Source of the DNA: Lutibacter sp. HS1-25
Lineage (GTDB): Bacteria > Bacteroidota > Bacteroidia > Flavobacteriales > Flavobacteriaceae
Reading direction: 5' to 3'
DNA length: 64,000 nt
Assembly: GCF_004121075.1 (NCBI RefSeq)
Contig: NZ_RHLN01000001.1
Location: 186,001 to 250,000 of the forward strand
This document shows, piece by piece, positions 24,295 to 33,915 of this stretch; the stretch's first letter is position 1, and every line of letters starts with the position of its first letter. The translations under genes were made by a program, and so were the position numbers. Under the pieces are notes generated by a model. The model was not told where the DNA came from. It ran no database searches and saw nothing but the letters and a program-made list of their open reading frames with translations.

Positions 24295-24958
24295 ATACAG
24301 AGAATTACTTCAAAACAGAAGTATTCAACCTTCTGCGGGTTCTTGGGATACATTAAGTAAAAAATTGGATGCTCAGCAAAACCTGCAAAAAAATAATAAA
24401 TGGAGCTTTTTAAAATATGCTGCTGTAATTTTAGCAATTGCTTCTGTTGGCTTTTACTTTTTGAAACCAAAACCTGAAATAATTTCTGAAGAAAAAATAC
24501 AAACTCCTGTTTCAAATAAAGAATTAAAAAGTGAGCCTATTATAAATTCAAAAAAGGAAACATTTATTGCTGAAGTTGAAGAATTTTTAGAGCCAGTTAA
24601 GTCGAAAAATGAAAACGAAAAACCTAAAAATAGGCCTATTGAAGAAGTTGTTGTTTTAGAAGAGGAATTTGCCGAAAACACCAATATTTCAAGCCATTTT
24701 GAAATAGATTCTACTGCCATTGCTGAAACTTCCATAGCTGTTTCAGATACTGAAATTGAACAATTGTTAAAGAATGCTAAAATAAAAGTAAGTAAAAATC
24801 ATCAAAATTTAAACAAAAAGACCATAAGTGCACAAAGCCTTTTAGTTGAAGTTGAAGACGATTTAGACAAAGATTTAAAAGATAAATTATTACAAACTAT
24901 TGTTACTACCCTAAAAACACCAAGAGAAATTACGATTTCGGATAGGGGAATTAACTAA
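24278..24958 (+). CDS. anti-sigma-factor-like membrane protein
   Basis: A 226-residue protein. A short cytoplasmic N-terminus (YRELLQNRSIQPSAGSWDTL) leads to one transmembrane helix (about 46-64, LKYAAVILAIASVGFYFL) and a Glu/Lys-rich periplasmic region. The C-terminus contains IEQLLKNAKIKV and SAQSLLVEVEDDLDKDLKDK, as in many such partners. It overlaps the sigma gene by 17 bp and lies 4 bp before the barrel gene. Its role in sequestering the sigma factor is inferred from gene order and topology. Confidence 0.72.
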   Translation: MKKQDKYRELLQNRSIQPSAGSWDTLSKKLDAQQNLQKNNKWSFLKYAAVILAIASVGFYFLKPKPEIISEEKIQTPVSNKELKSEPIINSKKETFIAEVEEFLEPVKSKNENEKPKNRPIEEVVVLEEEFAENTNISSHFEIDSTAIAETSIAVSDTEIEQLLKNAKIKVSKNHQNLNKKTISAQSLLVEVEDDLDKDLKDKLLQTIVTTLKTPREITISDRGIN

Positions 24959-24962
24959 AAAC

Positions 24963-26033
24963 ATGAATTTTATGAAAAAAATATTATTTATTGGATTGTT
25001 ATTGAGCATTGTATTTGTAAATCAACAAATGTTTGCACAAGAAAATGAAATCAATATCGAAAAAATAACCGAATTAAAAAGAAATAAAGAACAGGTTATA
25101 AATCAGGAAAAAGAAGCTTTAAAACAAGATGTTATTAATATTAATGTTAAGTTAAATAAAGGCGAAATTACTGCTGAACAAGCTGAAAAATTAAAATTAA
25201 AAGCGGCAGATAATCGTGCTTTAAATATTGAAAACAAAACGGCAATTATTGACAATTCAATTGCCTTGTTAGAGCGGGGAGGAACCAGTCCAATTGAAGA
25301 AGAAGATGGTGTAAATTATAAACTTATCTTTTTCGATTTTCCTAACGAGGGCTCAATTGTTGCATTAAAAGATTACAATAAACCTAAGAAATTCGATAAA
25401 AAAACTTTTTCAAACTTGGTAGTTGCTTTTGGTTTAAACAATGCCATTATTGAGGGGGAGTCTTTTGATAATTCGCCTTATAAAATTGGTAAAAGTAAAT
25501 TTTTTGAAATGGGTTGGGCGTGGAGTACTCGATTGCTTGAAAATTCAAATGCGGTACGATTTAGATATGGATTTTCATTTACGTTTAATGGCTTAAATCC
25601 TACCGATAATCAGTACTTTGTTCAAAATGAAGATGCTACTTATTTAGAAGATTATCCAATAAATTTAAGCAAATCAAAATTGCGTATGGATAATTTGGTA
25701 GTGCCAATTCACTTCGAATTTGGACCTTCAAAAAAGATTGAAAGAGATAGTTATTTTAGATATTCAACAGAGCAAAAATTTAAATTTGGTGTTGGAGCTT
25801 ATGCTGGTTTTAATATGGGAACACGTCAAAAATTAAAATATTCAGAAAATGGCGACAAACAAAAAGATAAATTCAAACAAAGTTATAATACGGCCAATTT
25901 TATTTATGGATTAAGCAGTTATATTGGCGCAGATGATTATTCTTTTTATGTAAAATACGATTTAAATACCATTTTTAACGACCCAAATACCAAAGAAAAT
26001 AACATTTCTTTTGGCGTGCGTTTTGATTTGTAA
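24963..26033 (+). CDS. outer-membrane beta-barrel protein of an ECF operon
   Basis: A 356-residue protein with a signal peptide ending QMFAQ; a second ATG three codons in (MKKILF) is the more usual signal-peptide start. Residues about 30-105 form a charged helical, coiled-coil segment, unusual before a barrel. The rest is beta-rich with repeated aromatic strands (FEMGWAWSTRLLENSNAVRFRYGF, FKFGVGAYAGFNMG) and ends ISFGVRFDL, a good outer-membrane terminal strand. It is third in the operon and probably the structural target of the sigma factor. Confidence 0.75.
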   Translation: MNFMKKILFIGLLLSIVFVNQQMFAQENEINIEKITELKRNKEQVINQEKEALKQDVININVKLNKGEITAEQAEKLKLKAADNRALNIENKTAIIDNSIALLERGGTSPIEEEDGVNYKLIFFDFPNEGSIVALKDYNKPKKFDKKTFSNLVVAFGLNNAIIEGESFDNSPYKIGKSKFFEMGWAWSTRLLENSNAVRFRYGFSFTFNGLNPTDNQYFVQNEDATYLEDYPINLSKSKLRMDNLVVPIHFEFGPSKKIERDSYFRYSTEQKFKFGVGAYAGFNMGTRQKLKYSENGDKQKDKFKQSYNTANFIYGLSSYIGADDYSFYVKYDLNTIFNDPNTKENNISFGVRFDL

Positions 26034-26058
26034 CGATTGTTTTTAGTCAATATTTTTA

Positions 26059-26091
26059 AAAACCAATGCAATTAATTTCATTGGTTTTTTT
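26059..26091 (+). terminator. intrinsic terminator of the sigma/barrel operon
   Basis: AACCAATG (26061-26068) pairs with CATTGGTT (26079-26086) over a 10-nt loop and runs into a T-tract ending at 26091. Confidence 0.85.
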
Positions 26092-26122
26092 GACTTTATT
26101 ACTTTGTTAAATAATATCTTTG
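26090..26122 (+). promoter_or_regulatory. probable promoter of tex
   Basis: TTG (26090-26092) is followed after 22 bp by TATCTTTG (26115-26122), a full match to TAnnTTTG, giving a leader of about 14 nt before the ATG at 26142. The -33 part overlaps the T-tract of the upstream terminator. Confidence 0.65.
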
Positions 26123-26141
26123 CGACATTCAAAATTTAACC

Positions 26142-28271
26142 ATGCAACTACTTAATTTTATAAAATCACAAACAAATCTTCCATCAAAAGGCATAGAAAA
26201 CACTATTGAATTGTTAAACGAAGATTGTACCATTCCGTTTATTTCGCGTTATAGAAAAGAGCGTACAGGCAATTTAGACGAAGTTCAAATAGGTGATATT
26301 GTAAAATTTAAAGCGCAGTTTGAAGAGCTGGAAAAACGAAAAATAACTATTTTAAAAGCTTTAGAAGAACAAGATGTTTTAACTTTTGAATTAAAACAAA
26401 AAATTGAAACTACAACCGACTTAACCACTTTAGAAGATATTTACTTGCCTTTTAAGAAAAAGCGCAATACCAAAGCAGAAACTGCTCGTAAAAACGGATT
26501 GGAGCCTTTGGCAAAAATCATCATGAGTCAGCGTGCAACAGATATAGAATCTATTGCGCTAAAATATTTAAATAACGAAGTTGAAAATGAAGATGCTGCA
26601 TTAGAAGGTGCTCGTTTTATAATTGCTGAATGGATTAATGAGCGAACTGATGTTAGAAATAACCTGCGTTATCAGTTAGAAAAATTTGCAACCATCAATA
26701 CAAAAGTTGTTAAAACCAAAATTGATGATGAAAAAGCTCAAAAATTTAGAGATTATTTTGAATGGTCCGAGAGTTTAAACCGCTGTCCGTCTCACCGATT
26801 TTTAGCCATTTTAAGAGCCGAAAAAGAAGGTTTTATTCGTTTAAAAGTTGAAATTGATGATGAACGAGCTATTTCTAAAATTGAAGACAGAATTATCAAC
26901 TCCAATAATAGTTGTTCAAAACAAATAAAATTAGCCATTCAAGATGCTTATAAGCGTTTGTTGTTTCCAGCCTTATCAAACGAAATTTTAAACATTTCAA
27001 AAGAAAAAGCCGATGAAAATGCCATACAGGTTTTTGCCAAAAATCTACAACAATTGTTGTTGGGAGCACCATTGGGCGAAAAAAATATTTTAGCCATTGA
27101 CCCTGGTTTTAGAACCGGTTGTAAAGTGGTTTGTTTAAATGCACAAGGTGGTTTAGAGTATAATGAAACCATTTATCCGCACGCGCCAAAAAACGATTCC
27201 ATTGGCGCTATGAAAAAAATAAATTCGTTGGTCGATGCTTATAAAATTGAAGCCATTGCCATTGGTAACGGAACCGCTTCTCGTGAAACAGAACAGCTTA
27301 TTCGTAAAATGCGATTTAACAAAGATGTGGACGTTTTTGTGGTAAGTGAGGCTGGTGCAAGTATTTATTCTGCATCAAAAATTGCACGAGACGAATTTCC
27401 TAATTACGATGTTACAGTACGTGGTTCGGTTTCAATTGGTCGCCGTTTGGCCGATCCTTTGGCAGAGTTGGTTAAGATTGATGCAAAATCTATTGGCGTT
27501 GGACAATATCAGCACGATGTTGATCAAACCAAGCTAAAAACGTCGTTAGATACCGTTGTTGAAAGTTGTGTAAATTCCGTAGGTGTAAACATCAACACGG
27601 CAAGTGTTTCATTGTTGAGTTATGTCTCAGGTATTGGTCCAAAATTGGCCGAAAATATTGTGAATTACAGAGATGAAAACGGTGCTTTTAGCTCAAGAAA
27701 TGAGATTAAAAAAGTGCCGCGTTTAGGTGATAAAGCCTTTGAGCAAGGTGCTGGGTTTTTACGTTTAAAAAATGCTAAAAATCCTTTAGACGATTCGGCA
27801 GTTCATCCAGAAAGTTATGCGCTAATTTCTAAAATGGCGAAAGATGTAAATTTGAATGTTGCAGATTTAATTGGAAATAAAGAAAAACTTCAGCAAATAA
27901 AATTAGAAAATTATTGTAACCAAAATATTGGTCTTCCAACGTTAAAAGACATTGTAAAAGAGTTAGAAAAACCAGGTTTAGATCCGCGTCAAACAGCTAA
28001 AGTTTTTACATTCAATCAAAATATTAGAACCATAAACGATTTACACGAAGGGCAATTATTACCCGGAATTGTAAATAATATTACCAATTTTGGCTGTTTT
28101 GTAGACATAGGAATCAAAGAAAGTGGCTTGGTACACGTTTCAAATTTGGCCGATAAATTTGTGAGTGATGTAACCGAAATTGTGAGTTTGCATCAGCAGG
28201 TAATTGTAAAAGTTTTGGAGGTTGATGTTGCTCGTAAGCGCATTCAATTATCTATGAAAAACATCAAATAA
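26142..28271 (+). CDS. tex: Tex-family RNA-binding transcription accessory protein
   Basis: A 709-residue cytoplasmic protein. It has the Tex N-terminal helical part (IPFISRYRKERTGNLDEVQI), a YqgF-like RNase-H fold (ILAIDPGFRTGCKVVCL), tandem helix-hairpin-helix units (NINTASVSLLSYVSGIGPKLAENIV, IKKVPRLGDKAFEQGAGFLR) and a C-terminal S1 domain (about 635-705, GIVNNITNFGCFVDIGIKESGLVHVS). The length is close to that of other Bacteroidetes Tex proteins. It binds nucleic acid and modulates transcription or translation; the precise role is uncertain across bacteria. It is a single gene with its own promoter. Confidence 0.93.
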   Translation: MQLLNFIKSQTNLPSKGIENTIELLNEDCTIPFISRYRKERTGNLDEVQIGDIVKFKAQFEELEKRKITILKALEEQDVLTFELKQKIETTTDLTTLEDIYLPFKKKRNTKAETARKNGLEPLAKIIMSQRATDIESIALKYLNNEVENEDAALEGARFIIAEWINERTDVRNNLRYQLEKFATINTKVVKTKIDDEKAQKFRDYFEWSESLNRCPSHRFLAILRAEKEGFIRLKVEIDDERAISKIEDRIINSNNSCSKQIKLAIQDAYKRLLFPALSNEILNISKEKADENAIQVFAKNLQQLLLGAPLGEKNILAIDPGFRTGCKVVCLNAQGGLEYNETIYPHAPKNDSIGAMKKINSLVDAYKIEAIAIGNGTASRETEQLIRKMRFNKDVDVFVVSEAGASIYSASKIARDEFPNYDVTVRGSVSIGRRLADPLAELVKIDAKSIGVGQYQHDVDQTKLKTSLDTVVESCVNSVGVNINTASVSLLSYVSGIGPKLAENIVNYRDENGAFSSRNEIKKVPRLGDKAFEQGAGFLRLKNAKNPLDDSAVHPESYALISKMAKDVNLNVADLIGNKEKLQQIKLENYCNQNIGLPTLKDIVKELEKPGLDPRQTAKVFTFNQNIRTINDLHEGQLLPGIVNNITNFGCFVDIGIKESGLVHVSNLADKFVSDVTEIVSLHQQVIVKVLEVDVARKRIQLSMKNIK

Positions 28272-28562
28272 AATACTAAAATCAAGGCTTTTCCTTTTAG
28301 GTCCCGCTATCACTACTCGCTTTTTTTAGTAGTGAAAAGTAACAAAAAAAGGGCTCAAACAAATAGCCTGTACTGAGCACAGTTGAAGTGTTTTATCGCT
28401 AAAGCAATTATTTGTAATTAAATTATTTTTAAATAAAAAGTCACAAACTATTTACAATAAATATTTAGTATAAAACGCACATCAAAAAAATATACAATTA
28501 TAAAAATCTACTATTTTATTTTTTTATAGTACTTTTAATGCTCAAATCTAAATTATATAATA
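28272..28562. other. 291-bp intergenic region with a hairpin element
   Basis: It contains CACTACT (28311-28317) and AGTAGTG (28328-28334) around a T-rich loop, next to CCGCTATC and a GGGCTC segment. The GC-containing CGCTATC motif also appears, inverted, in the repeat near 48655, so both may be decayed copies of an intergenic repeat family. The hairpin may double as the tex terminator, though no clean T-tract follows it. Confidence 0.4.
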
Positions 28563-29060
28563 ATGAAAAGCACAATATTAAAATTAACACTTGTTATAGT
28601 AACAATGGGATTGTTTGGGGCTTGCACTACAAAAAATGAAGAACCAGCAGCTGTTGTAATCGATAAAGAACAAATTAAAAAAGAAATTCAAGCCAAAGAA
28701 GATTTATTTGCAGCGACTTACAACGATGCAAAAATGGAAGATATTGGTTATTATGCTGATGATGCAGTTTCTTATTCTCATAATAGAGAGCCACTTGTTG
28801 GTAAGCAAGCAATTATTGACTTTTTGGCGGAAGGTATTGATAGTCTTGCGTTAAAAAATAAAATTTCATTTAAAACTCAAGATGTTTTTCCATCAAATGA
28901 TGGCGCTCAAGTTCTTGAAATTGGTCATTATACTGTAGTTGACTCAATAAATGCAATTATTAGCTCAGGTAATTATATGACTTTATTCGAAAAAAGAGAT
29001 GGTAATTATGTGAGTGTAAGAGAAATGAGTGTTTCTGATATGCTTGTTGAAGAAGAATAA
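28563..29060 (+). CDS. NTF2/SnoaL-like lipoprotein (DUF4440-like)
   Basis: A 165-residue protein with a lipoprotein signal (GLFGAC, Cys21). The domain resembles nuclear-transport-factor-2/SnoaL proteins: an N-terminal helix with DLFAATYNDAKMEDIGYYADDAVSYSHNREPLVGKQAIIDFL, then antiparallel strands (VLEIGHYTVVDS, GNYMTLFEKRDGNYVSVRE). DUF4440 proteins commonly read this way. No catalytic residues are clear. It stands alone before a bidirectional terminator. Confidence 0.75.
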   Translation: MKSTILKLTLVIVTMGLFGACTTKNEEPAAVVIDKEQIKKEIQAKEDLFAATYNDAKMEDIGYYADDAVSYSHNREPLVGKQAIIDFLAEGIDSLALKNKISFKTQDVFPSNDGAQVLEIGHYTVVDSINAIISSGNYMTLFEKRDGNYVSVREMSVSDMLVEEE

Positions 29061-29076
29061 AATTTGATATTTCCAT

Positions 29077-29117
29077 AAAAAAAGGATGCCCTAAAATTTA
29101 GAGTATCCTTTTTTTTA
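29077..29117. terminator. bidirectional terminator between convergent genes
   Basis: AAAAAAAGGAT (29077-29087) pairs with ATCCTTTTTTT (29105 onward) with an imperfect inner stem; A/T tracts on both sides serve both the lipoprotein gene and the minus-strand repeat protein gene. Confidence 0.85.
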
Positions 29118-29138
29118 TGAAGTTTTATATGAAAATAA

Positions 29139-30383
29139 TTATCTTCTTCTTGAACCTACTGAATGGCTTGCACCACTAGAACTTCTATTCATACTTCCCA
29201 TTGATGATGGTCTTGAATAAGATGAACCACTTGCTCTAGATCTTGACCCAGAATAATTTGTTGACGGGCGAGCAGCAGGTCTTGCACTTGGGCTTGTAGT
29301 AGGTCTTGTTACAGGTCTTGCACTTGGACTTGTTGTTGGTCTGGTGGCAGGTCTAGTAGTAGGACTTGTTGTTGGCCTAGTAGTTGGTCTTGTTGCAGGT
29401 TTTGTAGTAGGACTAGTTGTTGGCCTAGTAGTTGGTCTTGTTACAGGTTTTGTAGTAGGACTAGTTGTTGGTCTCGTAGTTGGTCTAGTACTAGGATTTG
29501 TTGTTGGTCGTGTAGCAGGTTTTGTGCCAGGACTTGTTGTAGGTCTTGATCCTGGTTTTGCTCTATTTCCTAATCCAGCAGTATTGTATCTACCGTTGTT
29601 GATATTGTTTCTTACAGTAGTAGAGGTGTTTCTTTTATTTTTGTGGTAATGATTTATTTGCGTATTTCTATTGATAATAATTGTAGTATTTCCACGGTAA
29701 CCACCATAATAACCATAATGGCGATGCCAAGTATGATGACGGTATAAGCTAATTGCTAGTATAGGAAATGGTCTAAAATATGGTGGGTAAAATCCCCAAT
29801 AGTATGGTGGATAATATGGCACATATACTGGAGAATACACATATCTTACTATAGGAGTAGATTCTACAACAACAACTTTAGTTGTTGCTGGAACATTTAC
29901 TGTAACTGGGTCATCACCTGTATATGCCGGATTGGCTGTTACACTTGGTGTTGCTTTTGTAGCTGGTTCTATAACATAATCTTTGCCATACAATTCTTCA
30001 TCTCCAATAATTTGCATAGTCACTTTACCATCTTTATCTTTTGCAACAGAGATAACCGCAACATCCTGTGTTTCAGTTTCACTTATAGCGTCTTGCAGTA
30101 CAAATAAAAAATCATCACCATCTCTGTTGGTTTCAACTTTAATAAAATCTACCTTTTCATCATTATTTAAATCTAAGTTGTTGATTCCTGTATCTTTATC
30201 GTTCAACGATTTTTCAAAATCTTCAATAGTTTTTGATTTTTGAAACAAGTCTAAAACAGCAAATAAATCTAAATTGTCACCTGGTAAACCCAACAACGCT
30301 ACTTCATCTTCAGTTTGTGAAAAGGCTGAAAAATTCACTAAACTTATGGTGACTATTAAAAATGTTAAACATATATTTTTCAT
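29139..30383 (-). CDS. secreted Pro/Thr/Arg-repeat protein
   Basis: A 414-residue exported protein. After a signal peptide (about 1-22, NFSAFSQ) comes a globular N-terminal domain (about 30-140) with a calcium-loop-like LDLNNDEKVDF and VEPAT linker. A Tyr/Pro-rich stretch (YVPYYPPYYWGFYPPYFRPF) and a His/Tyr/Gly-rich one follow. The long low-complexity tail (about 265-385) is built from RPTT/SPTT/KPAT units. The end is Ser/Arg-rich. Such proteins are common in Bacteroidetes envelopes and have no known function. The DNA of the tail is a tandem repeat, so length may vary between strains. Confidence 0.75.
   Translation of the reverse strand: MKNICLTFLIVTISLVNFSAFSQTEDEVALLGLPGDNLDLFAVLDLFQKSKTIEDFEKSLNDKDTGINNLDLNNDEKVDFIKVETNRDGDDFLFVLQDAISETETQDVAVISVAKDKDGKVTMQIIGDEELYGKDYVIEPATKATPSVTANPAYTGDDPVTVNVPATTKVVVVESTPIVRYVYSPVYVPYYPPYYWGFYPPYFRPFPILAISLYRHHTWHRHYGYYGGYRGNTTIIINRNTQINHYHKNKRNTSTTVRNNINNGRYNTAGLGNRAKPGSRPTTSPGTKPATRPTTNPSTRPTTRPTTSPTTKPVTRPTTRPTTSPTTKPATRPTTRPTTSPTTRPATRPTTSPSARPVTRPTTSPSARPAARPSTNYSGSRSRASGSSYSRPSSMGSMNRSSSGASHSVGSRRR
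29270..29540. repeat. coding tandem repeat
   Basis: Units of 12 bp, organised into higher-order 48-bp repeats (encoding RPTTRPTTSPTTKPAT), run through this stretch with few changes. The antisense strand is hydrophobic and open, producing a false ORF. Confidence 0.8.
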
Positions 30384-30553
30384 ATTCTGATATTATTTTT
30401 GTGTTTAATGTAGTATGAAATTATTATGCCAAATTAATAAATAATAAGTAATTTGTGCTTAAACTTATTATAAATCATACTATTAAAAGTGTTTTTAATG
30501 AAAATTTTAAGAGATATCCTTAATAATGAAGCATTTTTTTTAGATTTGTTATT

Positions 30554-31480
30554 GTGAAAAACCTTCAAAGATATGCCAATTTAATCAAGCAAGAAGCCAA
30601 ACGCTTGGGTTTTGAAAGTTGTGGAATTGCTAAAGCCGATTTTTTACAAGAAGAAGCCTCTAATTTAGAGCAATGGTTAAAAAATGGTTTTCATGGAAAT
30701 ATGCAGTACATGGAAAATTATTTTGATAAGCGTTTGGATCCCAGATTGTTGGTTGATGGTGCAAAATCTGTAATTAGCTTGTCATTTAATTATTTCCCCA
30801 AAGAAATTCAAAATAACAAAACTTACAAAGTTGCAAAATATGCCTATGGTGAAGATTATCACCATGTATTAAAATCAAAATTAACAGCACTCACTTTTTT
30901 TATTCAAAATACTATTGGTCAGGTAAATGGACGTGCTTTTGTAGATTCTGCACCAGTTTTAGAACGTGCTTGGGCTCAAAAAAGTGGTTTGGGTTGGCGA
31001 GGAAAACACTCGTTGTTAATTCAAAAAAATAAGGGTTCATTTTTCTTTTTGGCGCAATTAATTTTAGATGTTGATTTGGCTTATGATGCTCCTTTTACAA
31101 CCAATCATTGTGGCACTTGTACAAAATGTGTAGATGCTTGCCCTACAAAAGCCATTTTACCAAATAATACAGTTAACGGAAGTAAGTGTATTTCATATTT
31201 TACCATAGAATTAAAAGATGAAATTCCTTCAGCCTTTAAAAATAAATTTGAAGATTGGATGTTTGGTTGCGATATTTGTCAGGATGTGTGTCCTTGGAAT
31301 CGTTTTTCAAAGCCAAATTTTGAAGATAAATTTAAGCCACATCAAAGTTTGTTGTCTTTTGGTAAACCAGAATGGGAAGAAATAACAAGTGAAATTTTCA
31401 ATACAATATTTAAAAAATCGGCTGTAAAGCGCACTAAATATGCGGGTTTGGTTAGAAATATCTCATTTCTAAAAAAATAA
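30554..31480 (+). CDS. queG: epoxyqueuosine reductase
   Basis: A 308-residue cobalamin- and iron-sulfur-dependent enzyme for the last step of queuosine synthesis in tRNA wobble position 34. The N-terminal domain ([34 protein letters not shown]) leads to the two-[4Fe-4S] ferredoxin part. Cysteines [12 protein letters not shown] and [12 protein letters not shown] are all present. The family's PTKAI and ISYFTIE motifs are intact, while the HEAT-repeat tail of longer homologues is absent. The start is GTG; TAGATTTG (30541-30548) lies just 5 bp upstream, so the transcript may be nearly leaderless. Confidence 0.94.
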   Translation: MKNLQRYANLIKQEAKRLGFESCGIAKADFLQEEASNLEQWLKNGFHGNMQYMENYFDKRLDPRLLVDGAKSVISLSFNYFPKEIQNNKTYKVAKYAYGEDYHHVLKSKLTALTFFIQNTIGQVNGRAFVDSAPVLERAWAQKSGLGWRGKHSLLIQKNKGSFFFLAQLILDVDLAYDAPFTTNHCGTCTKCVDACPTKAILPNNTVNGSKCISYFTIELKDEIPSAFKNKFEDWMFGCDICQDVCPWNRFSKPNFEDKFKPHQSLLSFGKPEWEEITSEIFNTIFKKSAVKRTKYAGLVRNISFLKK

Positions 31481-31513
31481 TGGTTTTTAAACTATGGGTG
31501 TTTACTGTAATTA

Positions 31514-31524
31514 TTTACGGTAAA
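31514..31524. promoter_or_regulatory. TTACGGTAAAA half-palindrome
   Basis: Eleven bases identical to the left half and spacer of the palindrome at 20709, located 75 bp upstream of the malic enzyme gene. The partner half (CCGTAA) is missing, but TTTACTGTAA sits just to the left. A weak site at best. Confidence 0.25.
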
Positions 31525-31599
31525 ATTTTGAAAGTATGACTTAAAACAGTTTCTTGTGCTATTAAATTAATAAATTTGATTTTTCTAATCTAAAAATAT

Positions 31600-33912
31600 A
31601 TGAGCAATTTAAAGAAAAAGAGTGAAGCCTTAGATTACCACCAGTTTCCAAAACCCGGTAAAATTCAGGTAGTTCCTACCAAAAAATATGCAACACAAAA
31701 AGACTTATCTTTAGCATATTCTCCGGGAGTTGCCGAGCCTTGTTTGGCTATTGAAAAAAATCCAGATGATGCTTATAAATATACTTCAAAAGGAAATTTA
31801 GTTGCAGTTATTTCAAACGGAACAGCTGTTTTGGGCTTGGGAAATATTGGAGCCTTGGCAGGAAAACCAGTGATGGAAGGTAAAGGATTGCTGTTTAAAA
31901 TTTTTGCTGATATTGATGTGTTTGATATTGAGGTAGATACTACAGATGTTGAAAAATTTATTGAGACAGTAAAAAATATTGCACCAACTTTTGGAGGTAT
32001 AAATTTAGAAGATATCAAAGCGCCTGAAGCTTTTGAAATTGAACGAAGATTGAAAGAAGAATTGGATATTCCTGTAATGCACGATGATCAGCACGGTACA
32101 GCAATTATTTCTACTGCAGCATTAAAAAATGCAGTTGAAATAGCAGGAAAAGACATTTCAAAAGTAAAAATTGTTATCAATGGTGCAGGTGCTGCAGCTG
32201 TTTCATGCTCACGTTTATATGTTGCTTTAGGAGCTTCAAAAGAAAACATGGTCATGTGCGATAGCAAAGGTGTTATTAGAAAAGATAACGAAAATTTAAG
32301 TGAACAAAAAGCAGAGTTTGCAACCGATAAAGATTTACGTACTCTTGAAGAGGCTGTTGTTGGCGCCGATGTTTTTATAGGATTGTCAATTGCTGATGTT
32401 TTTACACCAAAAATGTTATTAACAATGGCAAATGATCCTATTGTTTTTGCAATGGCAAATCCTGATCCAGAGATTGAATATGATGTTGCTGTTGCAACTC
32501 GAAAAGATGTTATTATGGCTACAGGTCGTTCAGACCATCCTAACCAAGTTAACAATGTACTAGGTTTTCCGTTTATTTTTAGAGGTGCTTTAGATGTTAG
32601 AGCAACCAAAATTAATGAAGAAATGAAAATGGCAGCCGTACATGCATTAGCCGATTTAGCCAAAGAACCTGTACCTGAACAAGTAAATATTACTTATGGC
32701 GAAAAACACATGCAATTTGGTAGAGAATACATTATTCCAAAGCCTTTTGATCATCGTTTAATTGTTGAAGTGCCTCCTGCAGTAGCAAAAGCAGCAATAG
32801 CTTCGGGTGTTGCAAAAGTGCCTATAACCGATTGGGATGCTTATAAAGAAGACTTAGCAGTTAGGTTAGGAACAGGAAGCAAACTAATGCGTATGCTTAC
32901 TTCACGTGCAAAATCAAATCCAAAAAGTGTTGTTTTTGCTGAAGCCGATCATTTAAACGTGTTAAAAGCTGCTCAAATTGTATTGGAAGATGGAATTGGA
33001 AGACCAATATTATTAGGTAATAGAGAATTGATTGAAGAGTTGATGCAGGAAATAAATTTTGAAGGTGATGTTCAAATTATTGATCCTAAATCTGAAGAAG
33101 AAAGAGAACGAAGAAACCGTTTTGCTCAAATATTTTGGGAAAAAAGAAAACGCAAAGGTATTACCTTGTTAGATGCTCAAAAATGGATGCGTGAACGCAA
33201 TTATTTTGCTGCAATGATGATAAATGAAGGTGAAGCAGATGCATTAGTTACAGGATATTCTAGAAGTTATCCAAAAGTAGCAAAGCCAATGATTGAATTA
33301 ATTGGTAGAGCTGACGGTATACTTAGGGTTGCTGCAACTAATATTATGATGACAGAAATGGGGCCAATATTTTTCTCAGATACTGCTTTTAATATCAATC
33401 CAGATGAAAATGAATTGGTGCAAATTGCTAGAATGACAGATAAAGTGATGCGAATTTTTGGAATTGAACCTCATTTAGCCATGTTATCGTACTCAAATTT
33501 TGGTTCAGCAATTTCAAAATCAACAAATAAAGGTGCAATGGCTGTAGAATATTTACACAAACATTTTCCAGAAATTAGTATTGATGGTGAAATTCAGGGT
33601 GATTTTGCAATGAGTAGGGTTTGGAGAGATGAAAAGTTTCCTTTTTCAAAATTGCTTGATAAAAATGTAAATGGTTTGATATTTCCAAATCTAAATTCGG
33701 CAAATATTAGTTACAAATTAATTAGTAAATTAAATAATATTGATACTATTGGTCCAATAATTATGGGCTTAAGAAAACCAGTTCATATTTTGCAATTAGG
33801 GGCAAGTGTAGATGAGATTGTAAACATGGCGTGTGTTGCAGTTGTTGATGCACAAGAAAATAGCAAAAAACAAGAATATTTTACTACATTTGACCAGCAT
33901 ACAAAAAAGTAA
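31600..33912 (+). CDS. maeB: NADP-dependent malic enzyme, MaeB type
   Basis: A 770-residue enzyme converting malate to pyruvate and CO2 with reduction of NADP+. The malic enzyme N-terminal domain carries the signature LAYSPGVAEPC. The nucleotide-binding domain follows (VINGAGAAAVSC, MANPDPEI). The C-terminal about 330 residues form the phosphotransacetylase-like domain (LMRMLTSRAKSNPKSVVFAEAD, VQILQLGASVDEIVNM-like end), which in this class is regulatory (acetyl-CoA inhibition). The length matches E. coli MaeB. It lies 3 bp before ruvA, so the two are likely cotranscribed. Confidence 0.95.
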   Translation: MSNLKKKSEALDYHQFPKPGKIQVVPTKKYATQKDLSLAYSPGVAEPCLAIEKNPDDAYKYTSKGNLVAVISNGTAVLGLGNIGALAGKPVMEGKGLLFKIFADIDVFDIEVDTTDVEKFIETVKNIAPTFGGINLEDIKAPEAFEIERRLKEELDIPVMHDDQHGTAIISTAALKNAVEIAGKDISKVKIVINGAGAAAVSCSRLYVALGASKENMVMCDSKGVIRKDNENLSEQKAEFATDKDLRTLEEAVVGADVFIGLSIADVFTPKMLLTMANDPIVFAMANPDPEIEYDVAVATRKDVIMATGRSDHPNQVNNVLGFPFIFRGALDVRATKINEEMKMAAVHALADLAKEPVPEQVNITYGEKHMQFGREYIIPKPFDHRLIVEVPPAVAKAAIASGVAKVPITDWDAYKEDLAVRLGTGSKLMRMLTSRAKSNPKSVVFAEADHLNVLKAAQIVLEDGIGRPILLGNRELIEELMQEINFEGDVQIIDPKSEEERERRNRFAQIFWEKRKRKGITLLDAQKWMRERNYFAAMMINEGEADALVTGYSRSYPKVAKPMIELIGRADGILRVAATNIMMTEMGPIFFSDTAFNINPDENELVQIARMTDKVMRIFGIEPHLAMLSYSNFGSAISKSTNKGAMAVEYLHKHFPEISIDGEIQGDFAMSRVWRDEKFPFSKLLDKNVNGLIFPNLNSANISYKLISKLNNIDTIGPIIMGLRKPVHILQLGASVDEIVNMACVAVVDAQENSKKQEYFTTFDQHTKK

Positions 33913-33915
33913 AAT

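Noticed and set aside
29344-29649. Plus-strand ORF encoding repeated VVGLVVGL
   Set aside because: It is the antisense of the Pro/Thr/Arg tandem repeat; the real gene on the minus strand has a signal peptide and normal start.
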